A stretch of 64,000 nucleotides of DNA from Shewanella aquimarina. GTDB taxonomy: Bacteria > Pseudomonadota > Gammaproteobacteria > Enterobacterales > Shewanellaceae. This document shows, in pieces, positions 36,520 to 45,883 of this stretch. Within the stretch, counting starts at the first letter, position 1. Every line of letters begins with the position of its first letter. Under the pieces are notes generated by a model. That model did not search any database. It was given only the letters and a program-made list of their open reading frames with translations, and was not told the origin of the DNA. The translations under genes were made by a program, and so were the position numbers. Location of the stretch: positions 434,001 through 498,000 of the forward strand of contig NZ_JAKIKY010000001.1 in assembly GCF_023349185.1 (NCBI RefSeq). The letters are read 5' to 3'.

Positions 36520-37048
36520 GTTATTCGTCACTCTTATTGTTAGTGTGTGGGTAAATCACCTTTCCCTGGCGTATTCGTTTCCCTCTATTTGAATAACAAC
36601 ATTACCTATCGAGATAAAATATTCTGTATACAATATACTCAAATAAAATTAAGAGTAAACCCAAATGTGAATATTTTGTAAAATACGAATCACACCGATG
36701 GCACTCGCTAGCGACGCTTAGGTCGCTGCTTACCACAAAGATAAAAAACTAAAAATTGCTCGAATAAGCAAAGGGATATATTGATGAGATATAGCAGGCT
36801 AACGAGCCGTTAGCCTTTGCCAAGTATAAATTTATCCATCTGATTTGATTTAGAAAACTGCATTGAACGAATCTGTTATCCTTCAAACAAAGTCGCTTTT
36901 AGCGCTCTTTCAAAAAAGGTGCCACGAATCCCCCAAAATAGGGCTAATGGGCGAATGAATTGACCGAGACGGCTGGCTAAACCCTAACAGCAAAGCTAAA
37001 CCCTAACAGCAAGCTAAGCCGTTATAGCCAACCACCATCGAATCGGCC
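36520..37048. other. 529-bp intergenic region
   Basis: AT-rich promoter region of the M43 protease (left). The palindrome TATTTTGTAAAATA (36672-36685) is framed by TGTGA (36666) and TCACA (36690). Toward the right an 18-bp direct repeat lies at 36976-37012, just past the stop of the next minus-strand gene. No gene is seen. Confidence 0.55.
36976..37012. repeat. 18-bp tandem direct repeat
   Basis: GCTAAACCCTAACAGCAA occurs at 36976 and again at 36995 (19-bp period), about 36 bp beyond the stop codon of the gene at 37049. Confidence 0.8.
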
Positions 37049-37834
37049 CTAGTACCCCGTCTGGTCGCCAGCCCTGGCCCTTAGCAGTTTAAACTTATGA
37101 AAGCCCAGATTTCTCAGCCTTTGCAGATCGAAGTCTATCATCCCTTGCATCTCACGGGCCTTAAGATCTTGGGAGCACTTAAACTCGCCCCCCTGCCCCT
37201 TATTAAACTTAGAGATAGACTTGTAACAGATGCGCGCCGGGCAGGTGTAGGCACAACCTGCATTGGCAAACAAACGAATGCGATCTTTCTGCGCCAAGGC
37301 CGCCAAGAAGGCCTCATCATCATTGAGCACCATAGGCAGTACCAGGGTATCGTACAGGCCAAAGGCTTCCTCGATCTGCTCTGGTTTAAGCAAGTTTTTA
37401 ATCACACTCGCCTCTATATCATAGTCCGGGTACTCCTGCTTGATCCAGTAGGCCAGATCATCGTTTGTGCAGATAATCGAGTTGCGTTTGTGATGATATT
37501 TGGCAAACAGGGGGCGATTGGCGTCGAACTCTTCCTTGGTGGCAAAGTGGTTGGTAAAGGGGATCCTGAGCCCGATTCCATGATCGGCCAGCAGACCCGT
37601 ATCCCGCTCGGACAGCTGGCGCATCAGATAAAAACGTCCGCCATATAGGGTCGATGGCTCGACGAAACCAAACACGCTCTCTACCTGCCCAAGGGGCACC
37701 GCGGCAAAGTGTTGTTTAAGAAACTTAATCACCGACTGATGATCCGCCTTGCCCCGCGCGGAGATGGTATAGGTACTCTTGGGGGTATTGCTCTCGGGGG
37801 TATTGGTCTCGCAGCTCTCTGGCTTATCACTCAT
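37049..37834 (-). CDS. conserved protein with cysteine cluster, function not recognised
   Basis: 261 aa, no signal peptide. After a Ser/Thr/Asn/Pro-rich start, the body is mixed alpha/beta (SARGKADHQSVIKFLKQHF, YDTLVLPMVLNDDEAFLAAL, RIRLFANAGC). It carries NAGCAYTCPARICYKS near residue 195 and a later Cys in EFKCSQ. This CxxxCPxxxC cluster recalls the metal-binding end of U32-type/UbiU-UbiV TIM-barrel proteins, a tentative analogy. It stands alone, upstream of the nqr terminator. Confidence 0.7.
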   Translation of the reverse strand: MSDKPESCETNTPESNTPKSTYTISARGKADHQSVIKFLKQHFAAVPLGQVESVFGFVEPSTLYGGRFYLMRQLSERDTGLLADHGIGLRIPFTNHFATKEEFDANRPLFAKYHHKRNSIICTNDDLAYWIKQEYPDYDIEASVIKNLLKPEQIEEAFGLYDTLVLPMVLNDDEAFLAALAQKDRIRLFANAGCAYTCPARICYKSISKFNKGQGGEFKCSQDLKAREMQGMIDFDLQRLRNLGFHKFKLLRARAGDQTGY

Positions 37835-37934
37835 ATCATTGCTTCGTTAACCTTTAGATAACAAAACAATATAAAGCTATGCCTCCCAGACCACTATGAC
37901 ACAGATCAAATAGCGACCCGTCCCACCTCGACAT

Positions 37935-37962
37935 AAAAAAACGCAGCCATTGGCTGCGTTTT
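37935..37962 (-). terminator. terminator of the nqr operon
   Basis: ACGCAGCC/GGCTGCGT with six T on the minus-strand side, 20 bp after the nqrF stop. Confidence 0.9.
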
Positions 37963-37981
37963 ATCTTAGAAAGACTCAGGA

Positions 37982-39199
37982 TTAATCGCCGAAGTCATCC
38001 AGTAGTATGTTTTCCTGTTCAACCCCTAAGCTTTCCAGCATGTTGATCACCGAGGAGTTCATGATCGGTGGGCCACACATGTAGAACTCACAGTCTTCCG
38101 GCGCCTTGTGATTCTTCAGGTAGTTCTCATAAAGGACGTTATGGATAAAGCCCGTGTAACCGTCCCAGTTATCCTCGGGAAGCGGATCCGACAGCGCCAC
38201 ATGCCACTCGAAGTTGTCATTTTCCGCCGCCAGCGCGTCGAACTCCTCCTGATAGAAGATCTCACGGCGTGAACGGGCACCGTACCAGAAGGTCATCTTA
38301 CGCTTGGTCTGCTCACCCTTTAGCTGGTTAAAGATATGGGAGCGCATCGGTGCCATACCTGCACCACCACCGATGAACACCATCTCGGCGTCTGTCTCCT
38401 TAACGAAAAACTCACCAAATGGCCCAGAGATAATCACCTTATCGCCAGCCTTGAGGTTAAAGATGTAGGAAGACATCTTGCCCGGTGGCAGGCCTTCAGA
38501 AGGTGGCGTGGCGATACGCACGTTCAGCATGATCACCCCTTTCTCATCCGGGTAATTAGCCATAGAGTAGGCACGCAGCACATCTTCATTTACGCTAGAG
38601 ACCAGATCGAACAAGCCATACTTTTCCCAGTCGTCACGGTACTCGGTCGGAATATCGAAGTCGCTATATTTCACCTCATGAGCCGGCGCTTCAATTTGAA
38701 TATAACCGCCCGCCTTGAACTTAACATCTTCCCCTTCGGGCAGCTTGAGCAGCAGCTCCTTGATAAAGGTGGCCTGGTTATCGTTAGAGATCACCTCACA
38801 CTGCCACTTCTTGACGCCGAAGATCTCCTCTTCCAGCTCAAGTTCCATGTCGGTCTTCACCGCCACCTGACAAGCCAGACGACAGCCCTCTTTGGCCTCT
38901 TTCTTGTTGATATGGTCGCGCTCGGTAGGCAGGATATCGCCGCCACCCGACTTAACCTTCACCCGGCACTGACCGCAGGTACCACCGCCACCACAGGCTG
39001 AAGGAATAAAGATATCCTTGCTCGCCAGGGCTCCCAGTAGCTTGTCACCTGCCGCCGTGGTTATGCTCTTGTCATCATCATCGTTGATGCGGATGCTCAC
39101 GTCACCGTTGATCACCAGCTTGCTCTTGGCGACTAAAATCACCATCACCAGCACACACACCACTATGGTGAACATGCCTATGCCTATTGCCATTTCCAT
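37982..39199 (-). CDS. nqrF: Na+-translocating NADH:quinone reductase subunit F
   Basis: 405 aa. The N-terminal TM anchor is followed by a [2Fe-2S] domain with cysteines C69, C75, C78 and C110 ([12 protein letters not shown] and CRLACQ). A ferredoxin-NADP reductase-like module then binds FAD (RAYSMANYP) and NADH ([26 protein letters not shown]). It is the electron-input subunit oxidising NADH. Last gene of nqrABCDEF. Confidence 0.97.
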   Translation of the reverse strand: MEMAIGIGMFTIVVCVLVMVILVAKSKLVINGDVSIRINDDDDKSITTAAGDKLLGALASKDIFIPSACGGGGTCGQCRVKVKSGGGDILPTERDHINKKEAKEGCRLACQVAVKTDMELELEEEIFGVKKWQCEVISNDNQATFIKELLLKLPEGEDVKFKAGGYIQIEAPAHEVKYSDFDIPTEYRDDWEKYGLFDLVSSVNEDVLRAYSMANYPDEKGVIMLNVRIATPPSEGLPPGKMSSYIFNLKAGDKVIISGPFGEFFVKETDAEMVFIGGGAGMAPMRSHIFNQLKGEQTKRKMTFWYGARSRREIFYQEEFDALAAENDNFEWHVALSDPLPEDNWDGYTGFIHNVLYENYLKNHKAPEDCEFYMCGPPIMNSSVINMLESLGVEQENILLDDFGD

Positions 39200-39240
39200 C
39201 TAATAACCCTTTTCTTAATGCACTGACACTAGCACGCCAC

Positions 39241-39849
39241 TTACAGCGAGATGCCGGAGAAAGACATAAAGCCTAATGCCATCAGGCCCGTGGTAATAAA
39301 GGTGATACCCACACCTTGCAGCCCCGCCGGAATGGCGTGAAACTTCATCCGCTCACGCAGTCCCGCCAGCAGCACGATGGCCATCGCCCAGCCAAAGCCT
39401 GAACCGGTCGCAAACACCACAGACTCACCCAGGGTGTAGTCACGGTTCGCCATGAAGATCACCCCGGCGAAGATGGCGCAGTTAACCGTTAGCAACGGCA
39501 GGAAGATCCCCAGGCTGTCATACAAGCTGGGAATATACTTATCCAGAAACATCTCCAGGATCTGTACCAGAGCCGCGATCACCCCGATGAAGGTGATGAG
39601 CTTGAGATAGCTCAGGTCCAGCTCGGGATAACCCGCCCAGGCCAGTGCGCCAGGGGCCAACACCTTGGAGTAGATCATCTGGTTCAGCGGCACCGCCAGA
39701 GTCATCACCACGATAACCGCAATCCCCAGACCGAAGGAGGTCGACACCTTCTTCGACACGGCCAGGAAGGTACACATGCCCATGAAGAAAGAGAGCGCCA
39801 TGTTGTCGATAAAAACGGCCTGAACAAATAGATTGATATAGTGTTCCAT
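39241..39849 (-). CDS. nqrE: Na+-translocating NADH:quinone reductase subunit E
   Basis: 202 aa, six predicted TMs ([26 protein letters not shown] onward). Homologous to NqrD/RnfA/RnfE membrane subunits. The ATG at 39849 fits the family start and follows nqrD after 4 bp. A start at 39879 would overlap nqrD. Confidence 0.96.
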   Translation of the reverse strand: MEHYINLFVQAVFIDNMALSFFMGMCTFLAVSKKVSTSFGLGIAVIVVMTLAVPLNQMIYSKVLAPGALAWAGYPELDLSYLKLITFIGVIAALVQILEMFLDKYIPSLYDSLGIFLPLLTVNCAIFAGVIFMANRDYTLGESVVFATGSGFGWAMAIVLLAGLRERMKFHAIPAGLQGVGITFITTGLMALGFMSFSGISL

Positions 39850-39853
39850 AGCC

Positions 39854-40477
39854 TTAACCTCGCTTACGCTGGATAACATTGATGGCCCAGATCAGTAAGC
39901 CAATCAGGAAGAATGCACTAGGCGGCAACTTGAACATCTCGTTGGCCAGGTACCAGCCATCGTTCTCCACCGTCTTTAAGATCTCGTGACCAAACAGGGT
40001 GCCGGCACCTAACAGCTCACGCACGAAGGCGACGCTGAGCAGGATAACGCCATAGCCCATGGCATTACCCATGGCATCTACCACCGCCAGATGCGGCGGC
40101 ATCTTCATGGCGAAGGCTTCGGCGCGGCCCATGATGATACAGTTGGTGATGATCAGCCCCACAAATACCGACAGCTGACGCGACAGCTCATAGGCCACGT
40201 CCTGCAGCACCATGTCGACGATGATCACCAATGAGGCGATAACAGTCATCTGAGCGATGATGCGCACGCTGTTAGGAATAAAGTTACGGATGCTGGAGAT
40301 GATCAGGTTGGAGAAGACCAACACGAAGGTCACCGCCAGGGTCATCACCAATGCGGTCTGCATCGAGTTGCTCACCGCCAGCGCCGAACAGACCCCAAGC
40401 ACCTGCATGGCCACGGGGTTATTGGCGAAAATCGGGCCGGTTAGAATGTCCCGGGTCGCCGTCATACTCTTACTCAT
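39854..40477 (-). CDS. nqrD: Na+-translocating NADH:quinone reductase subunit D
   Basis: 207 aa, six TMs. [26 protein letters not shown] and [22 protein letters not shown] are typical of NqrD/RnfE. The conserved Cys in ITNC and GVCSAL corresponds to the membrane iron site shared with NqrE. It starts 1 bp after the nqrC stop. Confidence 0.96.
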   Translation of the reverse strand: MSKSMTATRDILTGPIFANNPVAMQVLGVCSALAVSNSMQTALVMTLAVTFVLVFSNLIISSIRNFIPNSVRIIAQMTVIASLVIIVDMVLQDVAYELSRQLSVFVGLIITNCIIMGRAEAFAMKMPPHLAVVDAMGNAMGYGVILLSVAFVRELLGAGTLFGHEILKTVENDGWYLANEMFKLPPSAFFLIGLLIWAINVIQRKRG

Positions 40478-40478
40478 C

Positions 40479-41249
40479 TTAAACCTCCGACGCTTTTAGC
40501 TTGTGAAGGAAGGTCTGATAACCTTCGACCCCGAACCAGAACTGCATGGCACGCTGTACGCCGCGTCCCGTCATGGTCGCGCCGCTCACCGCGTCAACGC
40601 CATGAAGATCGCCCGCCTTAGCGCCGCCCTTGACCACCTTGAAGGAGACCTGCCCCTTCTCGTCAAACAGCTGCTTGCCCTTAAGCTTGTCGGTCCAGGC
40701 CGTATCGTCGAGGAAGTCGCCGATGCCAGGTGTCTCACCATGCTCGTAGAAGACCACGTTTTCTATGGTGTTCAGATCCGGCTTGAGCGCCACATAACCA
40801 TAGATGATCGACCAGAGCCCCTTGCCATAGATAGGCAGCACCACGGCGTGCAGCTCGCCCTTGTCGTCAAACACCTTGAACACGCGGGCCTGATTGGCGC
40901 GGGTCTTGATTTTGGCGATATCTTTCTTCGGCTTGCTCGAGGTCTGCGGATTAATAGCCGCCATACGATCGTCGAAATCCAGCACGTTCGCCTGGCTATC
41001 GATAACCCCAGTGTCCAGCTCCACCAGCAGAGGCTTCACAGACTGCTCGAAGATGGCGCGAAAATCTTTGTCGCCGCTGATGTCGATATCGGCGGCCAGC
41101 AAGACGTTGCGCTTGAGCTCGTCGCGCTTCTTCACCAACTTACGTTCTTTGAGTACCTCGGCCGTTCCTGTGATCATAAAAGAACAAGAGAGGCAGAGGA
41201 CGAGTGTGAAGATCATGGTCCCCACAACGGTATCTTTCTTAAATGCCAT
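40479..41249 (-). CDS. nqrC: Na+-translocating NADH:quinone reductase subunit C
   Basis: 256 aa. One N-terminal TM, then a periplasmic FMN-binding domain. The flavinylation motif [12 protein letters not shown] lies near residue 225, where ApbE attaches FMN to Thr. No apbE is adjacent. The start codon shares one base (TAATG) with the stop of a 32-codon frame upstream, implying coupled translation. Confidence 0.96.
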   Translation of the reverse strand: MAFKKDTVVGTMIFTLVLCLSCSFMITGTAEVLKERKLVKKRDELKRNVLLAADIDISGDKDFRAIFEQSVKPLLVELDTGVIDSQANVLDFDDRMAAINPQTSSKPKKDIAKIKTRANQARVFKVFDDKGELHAVVLPIYGKGLWSIIYGYVALKPDLNTIENVVFYEHGETPGIGDFLDDTAWTDKLKGKQLFDEKGQVSFKVVKGGAKAGDLHGVDAVSGATMTGRGVQRAMQFWFGVEGYQTFLHKLKASEV

Positions 41250-41347
41250 TAGCGTTGCTTCTCCATAGTGGCGCGCTCTCTGGAACGACGAAACAAAAAG
41301 GATGCGAAGATTGACGACCAGAGGTTGGCGGTCTGGATCCTTAACAT
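41249..41347 (-). CDS. possible 32-aa protein between nqrB and nqrC
   Basis: Frame MLRIQTANLWSSIFASFLF followed by a basic, Arg-rich tail ending MEKQR. It fills the 108-bp nqrB-nqrC gap. Its TAA overlaps the nqrC ATG in TAATG, the same junction as nqrA-nqrB. No strong ribosome site is seen. It may be a small protein, or a coupling leader for nqrC. Standard nqr operons are not described with it. Confidence 0.35.
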   Translation of the reverse strand: MLRIQTANLWSSIFASFLFRRSRERATMEKQR

Positions 41348-41357
41348 ATGTTCTGAC

Positions 41358-42572
41358 TTATAAGGCATTGCGTTTCAGCCTCCGCTTCATGTTGCTGCGC
41401 GCCACCAGGTAATCGAAGAGAGGCGCCCACAGGTTGGCAAACAGAATCGCCAGCATGATCCCCTCAGGCATCTTGAGATTCAGCACGCGGATAAGCACTG
41501 TCATGAAGCCGATCAGGGCGCCGTAGGCAAACTTGCCTTGGCGGGTATAGGCGGTAGTCACAGGATCTGTGGCCATAAACATCATCCCCAGGGCAAAGCC
41601 GCCGGTGACCAGATGCCAGGTCCAAGGCATGGCGAACATCTCGTTCTTGGCCGAACCAATAAGATTGAACAGCACGGCGGTTGCCACCATACCGGCCATC
41701 ACACCGGCCACCACACGCCAGTCGGCCAGGCGAGTCAACAGCAGCAACAGGCCGCCGATCAGAATGGCCAGGGTGCTGGTCTCGGCGATAGAGCCGACGG
41801 TGAAGCCGAAGAAGGCATCCCACCACAGCGGGTCACTAAAGGCCTGATACCAGGTATAACCCTCGAAACTCATCTTGCCTGCGGCAGTCTGAATCAAGGT
41901 TGTCGCTCCCGAGAAGCCATCGACCGCCACAAACTGGGCAATCTGCGCCACCTCGGTCGGGTAAGCAAAGTAGATAAAGGCGTAACCAGCCAACGCAGGG
42001 TTAAGGAAGTTATACCCCATGCCGCCAAACACCTCTTTGGCCATGATCACCCCGAAGGTGATGCCAAGGGCCACTATCCACAGCGGTGTCGAAACCGGCA
42101 GGATCAGGGTAAACAGCAAGGCGGTGACGAAGAAGCCTTCATGCAGCTCCTGGCGACGCACCTTGGCGAACACCATCTCCCAAAACAGGCTCACCAACAG
42201 CGCGGTGAGATAGATGGGCAGGTAGAAGCTCAGGCCATAGCCAAACAGGCCAAATAAACCGCTCTGCTCGCCGAGGCCGCCGGTGATGGCATTGAACGGC
42301 AGTAGCTGCCAAACATCGGGCGTGGTCAAGCCAGAAGCCAGCGCCAGCTGCGCCTGCAGACCCAGGTTATAGATACCGAACAGAATCGCCGGCAGCAGAC
42401 ACAGACCCACCAGGGTCATGGTACGTTTTACATCGATCGCATCGCGAACATGCACCTTACCTTTAGTGCTGCGGCCATGGGCATAAAGCAGCGAGCGCAG
42501 GAAGCTACGCATCGACGAGCCGTGGGCATAGTAATTCTCTTGCACATCTGGCTTATTGTCTTGCTTACTCAT
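41358..42572 (-). CDS. nqrB: Na+-translocating NADH:quinone reductase subunit B
   Basis: 404 aa, about ten TMs. The FMN-attachment motif SGATTLIQTAAG lies near residue 230. GGMGYNFLNPALAGYAFIYFAYP and DPVTTAYTRQGK are conserved. It contains part of the Na+ pathway. Its ATG overlaps the nqrA stop by one base (TAATG). Confidence 0.97.
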   Translation of the reverse strand: MSKQDNKPDVQENYYAHGSSMRSFLRSLLYAHGRSTKGKVHVRDAIDVKRTMTLVGLCLLPAILFGIYNLGLQAQLALASGLTTPDVWQLLPFNAITGGLGEQSGLFGLFGYGLSFYLPIYLTALLVSLFWEMVFAKVRRQELHEGFFVTALLFTLILPVSTPLWIVALGITFGVIMAKEVFGGMGYNFLNPALAGYAFIYFAYPTEVAQIAQFVAVDGFSGATTLIQTAAGKMSFEGYTWYQAFSDPLWWDAFFGFTVGSIAETSTLAILIGGLLLLLTRLADWRVVAGVMAGMVATAVLFNLIGSAKNEMFAMPWTWHLVTGGFALGMMFMATDPVTTAYTRQGKFAYGALIGFMTVLIRVLNLKMPEGIMLAILFANLWAPLFDYLVARSNMKRRLKRNAL

Positions 42573-43942
42573 TAACCTTCCCTCTCAATAATATCTAGGC
42601 AGATGCGAAGTTCCCGTCCGAAGTCATACTTACCGGGACAGACAAAAGTACACAGGGCCAGATCTTCTTCATCCAGCTCTAGGGCCCCCAGGGCCTGCGC
42701 CTCATCTGTGTCGCGCACCACGAGATCACGCACCAAAAGGGTCGGCAGGATATCCAGCGGCATCACGCGATCCAGCTGACCGAAGGCCATCATGGCGCGG
42801 TGTGAACCACCGGCGTGAGTGGTGAGGTCGAACAGACGCTTAGTCGCCTTGAAGCGAGAGGTCACGGCGCGGGTGATAGAGAACTTGTCTGCGCCGCCGC
42901 GCACCCATGGCAGTAGCTGATGTTTAGCGTCTTCCGCCAGCACAGAGATCTGCTGATGGAAACGGCCCAGATAGTCGTGAACGCCAGCGGCGGTATGACC
43001 GGCCAATACAGAGCCAGACACCACACGGTTGCTGCCAGGTTTGATCTCACCCTCTACCAGGGTGCTGAGCTGAGCGCCCAGCTGAGTGCGCAGCAGTCTT
43101 GGATTGAGCGCCGTCGGGCCACCCAGGGCCACCACACGATCTGTGTAGAGCTCACCTGTCAGGAACAGCTTGCCGTAGGCGATCACATCCTGATAGCCAA
43201 GGTGCCATACTGGGCGTTCCAGACTGGCAGGTGCGATAAAGTGAATATGGGTGCCCACCAGACCTGCGGGATGCACACCGGCAAAACGATGGCTCTCGAC
43301 ACGCGCAAGGTCGGCGCCAGGCAATGCCTCGCCGGCATCGTGACACAGGTGGATCTTGCCAGAGGTAAGATAAGTCAGTACCTCAAGTCCGGCGGCAAAG
43401 GCCTCGCGCTGCTCTGCGATGATCACGCGGGGATCGGCCGCCAGTGGGTTGGTGTCCATGGCGTTGACGAAGATGGCGGCAGGTTCGCTATCGAGCAGTG
43501 GCACGCGCGAGAAGGGGCGAGTGCGAAGTGCGGTCCACAGACCACTCTCGACCAGGTTTTGCTGTACGGCTTCACGGCTGAGGCGGCTCAGATCTGAATA
43601 GGCCTTAAAAGTGACTTGCTCATCGCCCTCGACCTGGATCACCACAGACTGCAACACACGACGCTCGCCGCGGTTGATCTCGACGACCACACCACTGGCC
43701 GGTGCGGTGAAACCTATGCCCGGCGCCTTCTTGTCTTCGAACAGGGTCTGACCCTTCTTCACCCGATCGCCGACCTCCACCAAGAGGGTGGGTTTCAGGC
43801 CAACATACTCTTCACCCAGGAGTGCCACCTTTGCAGGACGAGCGCAGCAATCTATCTCTTGCCTCGGCTCGCCGGCGATAGGCACATCTAGGCCCTTCTT
43901 TATCGTCTTAATCTTGTCTGGAAAACCTGCCATCGCAAACAT
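42572..43942 (-). CDS. nqrA: Na+-translocating NADH:quinone reductase subunit A
   Basis: 456 aa, peripheral cytoplasmic subunit. [15 protein letters not shown] at the start and [40 protein letters not shown] (in parts) at the end are diagnostic. I use the ATG at 43942; one at 43933 is possible. Neither has a clear ribosome site. First gene of the operon, with the promoter in the 474-bp gap upstream. Confidence 0.96.
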   Translation of the reverse strand: MFAMAGFPDKIKTIKKGLDVPIAGEPRQEIDCCARPAKVALLGEEYVGLKPTLLVEVGDRVKKGQTLFEDKKAPGIGFTAPASGVVVEINRGERRVLQSVVIQVEGDEQVTFKAYSDLSRLSREAVQQNLVESGLWTALRTRPFSRVPLLDSEPAAIFVNAMDTNPLAADPRVIIAEQREAFAAGLEVLTYLTSGKIHLCHDAGEALPGADLARVESHRFAGVHPAGLVGTHIHFIAPASLERPVWHLGYQDVIAYGKLFLTGELYTDRVVALGGPTALNPRLLRTQLGAQLSTLVEGEIKPGSNRVVSGSVLAGHTAAGVHDYLGRFHQQISVLAEDAKHQLLPWVRGGADKFSITRAVTSRFKATKRLFDLTTHAGGSHRAMMAFGQLDRVMPLDILPTLLVRDLVVRDTDEAQALGALELDEEDLALCTFVCPGKYDFGRELRICLDIIEREG

Positions 43943-44416
43943 CAACCGTTACTAAATTGGGATGCCTCATGGTAAAAGTTTGTTAACTTAGATTCCGATA
44001 TTGAGGTCACATTCCGACACCGACTTGTAACTTAGCAACAGTTTTTCCGCCAGAATTGTGATCCTGATCGGCAGTGAATCCTGAGAACTGTTAACAATGT
44101 AGTTTTATAACAATAAAACAGGTAAAGGGGATACTGCTTATTTAGCCGGGGCTAAAACATTCAATTTGGGACGAAAATTGTATGAAATGCCTAGCTTCAC
44201 CCTGGCCCATTTACCCCCTCTTTGCCCCTGAGGGATAGGCGCGTGAAAAAAGAAGTAAAAGGGGCTATTTAGATAAAGATCGACCGCCGAGCTCCCTTAG
44301 TTGAGTCGAACCGTAAACAAATCATCCCATCATAAAAAATTTTAGACATCCAGAAGGCTAAATGCTATGGTCATTTTTCGATCACAGGTTTTCAGTTAAG
44401 CGATAGGATGAATTAG
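43943..44416. other. 474-bp divergent nqrA/metY intergenic region
   Basis: Holds the promoters of nqr (left) and metY (right). A small inverted repeat TTTAGC/GCTAAA is at 44141-44156. Tandem MetJ-like octamers are at 44344-44359. No gene or known RNA element was recognised. Confidence 0.5.
44344..44359 (+). promoter_or_regulatory. tandem MetJ-box-like octamers
   Basis: AGACATCC followed directly by AGAAGGCT; each matches the met box AGACGTCT at six of eight bases. The pair is correctly phased (8 bp), 58 bp before the metY ATG. MetJ binds adjacent met boxes in enterobacteria and relatives (established). Confidence 0.45.
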
Positions 44417-45706
44417 ATGAAACTCGAATCTCTTGCCCTGCATCATGGATATACCTCGGAAGCAACCACCAAGGCGGCGGCCGTGCCCATTTATCAGACC
44501 ACCTCTTATACCTTCGACGACACCCAGCATGGTGCCGACCTGTTTGATCTTAAGGTGGCGGGTAACATCTATACCCGTATCATGAACCCCACCACAGATG
44601 TGCTCGAGCAACGCCTGGCCGCCATCGAAGGCGGTATCGGCGCACTGGCGCTGGCCTCTGGCATGGCTGCCATCACCTATGCCATTCAGGCACTGACGCA
44701 GGTGGGCGATAACATCGTCAGCACCAGTCAGCTCTATGGCGGCACCTATAACCTGTTTGCCCACACCCTGCCTAGACAAGGCGTCGAGGTGCGTATGGCG
44801 GCCTTCGACGACTTCGAGGGTCTGGAAGCTCATATAGACAATAACACCAAGGCGCTGTTTTGTGAGTCTATCGGCAACCCGGCCGGTAATATCGTCGACA
44901 TCGCGCGCCTGGCCGAGATAGCCCACAGGCACGGCGTGCCGCTGATCGTCGATAATACGGTCGCGACCCCGGTACTCTGTCGCCCCTTCGACCACGGTGC
45001 CGATATCGTGATTCACTCGCTGACTAAATATATCGGCGGCCACGGCACCACCATAGGCGGAGTGATCATCGATTCGGGCAAGTTCGACTGGGCGGCACAA
45101 CCAGAACGTTTCGCCCTGCTCAACGAGCCCGACCCCTCATACCATGGGGTGATCTATACCCAGGCCTTCGGACCGGCGGCCTTTATTGGTCGCTGCCGCG
45201 TGGTGCCGCTGCGCAATACCGGCGCCGCCCTATCGCCTCAGAGTGCCTTCCTGCTATTACAGGGCCTAGAGACCCTGGCGCTACGTATGGAGCGTCACTG
45301 CGACAACGCCCTCGCCCTGGCCAAGTTCCTCGAGCAAGATCCCAGGGTCAGCTGGGTCAACTATGGTGCGCTGGACAACAGTCCTTATCGCGACAACTGC
45401 CAGAAGATCACCTCGGGCAAGGCCTCGGGCATCATCAGCTTCGGTATCAAGGCCGAAGATAGCGAGGCGGCCAAGGCGGCCGGCGGACGTTTTATCGATG
45501 CCCTGCAGATGATCCTGCGCCTGGTGAATATTGGCGATGCCAAGTCCCTGGCCTGTCATCCGGCGACGACCACCCACAGACAGCTCAACGGCGAGGAGCT
45601 GGCCAAGGCGGGGGTATCAGAAGATCTGATCCGCATCTCGGTCGGCATAGAGCATATCGACGATATTATCGCGGACGTCTCTCAGGCCCTGGATAAGGCT
45701 ATTTAA
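44417..45706 (+). CDS. metY: O-acetylhomoserine sulfhydrylase (aminocarboxypropyltransferase)
   Basis: 429-aa PLP enzyme of the Cys/Met metabolism family, making homocysteine from O-acetylhomoserine and sulfide. The start TSEATTKAAAVPIYQTTSYTF, the SGMAAITYAI segment, the VDNTVATPVLCRP strand and the PLP lysine in HSLTKYIGGHG (about residue 206) identify it. The C-terminus LVNIGDAKSLACHPATTTH is MetY-like. ATG at 44417. A strong hairpin follows the stop. Confidence 0.93.
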   Translation: MKLESLALHHGYTSEATTKAAAVPIYQTTSYTFDDTQHGADLFDLKVAGNIYTRIMNPTTDVLEQRLAAIEGGIGALALASGMAAITYAIQALTQVGDNIVSTSQLYGGTYNLFAHTLPRQGVEVRMAAFDDFEGLEAHIDNNTKALFCESIGNPAGNIVDIARLAEIAHRHGVPLIVDNTVATPVLCRPFDHGADIVIHSLTKYIGGHGTTIGGVIIDSGKFDWAAQPERFALLNEPDPSYHGVIYTQAFGPAAFIGRCRVVPLRNTGAALSPQSAFLLLQGLETLALRMERHCDNALALAKFLEQDPRVSWVNYGALDNSPYRDNCQKITSGKASGIISFGIKAEDSEAAKAAGGRFIDALQMILRLVNIGDAKSLACHPATTTHRQLNGEELAKAGVSEDLIRISVGIEHIDDIIADVSQALDKAI

Positions 45707-45719
45707 TTTGACGGCCCCA

Positions 45720-45745
45720 GTTACCGGGCCAACTGGCTCGGTAAC
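45720..45745 (+). terminator. hairpin after metY
   Basis: GTTACCGGGCC/GGCTCGGTAAC pairs over 11 bp with one G-T, with a 4-nt loop. Only TT follows, so termination efficiency is uncertain. Confidence 0.6.
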
Positions 45746-45883
45746 TTAACAAGGCTCATGCCCCCTACTCCCTTAAGCCCTTTTTCCTATAAGCCATAGG
45801 TATAATGCTATCTCTGCCAATAGCTTGACTATAATGACAATGAGCTAACTTAGCTTAGTCTGGCACCAGCCATGGGAGGGCAC

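Noticed and set aside
44200..44416. SAM riboswitch upstream of metY
   Set aside because: No SAM-I/II/IV core motifs or terminator-antiterminator pair could be found. The MetJ-like boxes explain regulation more simply.
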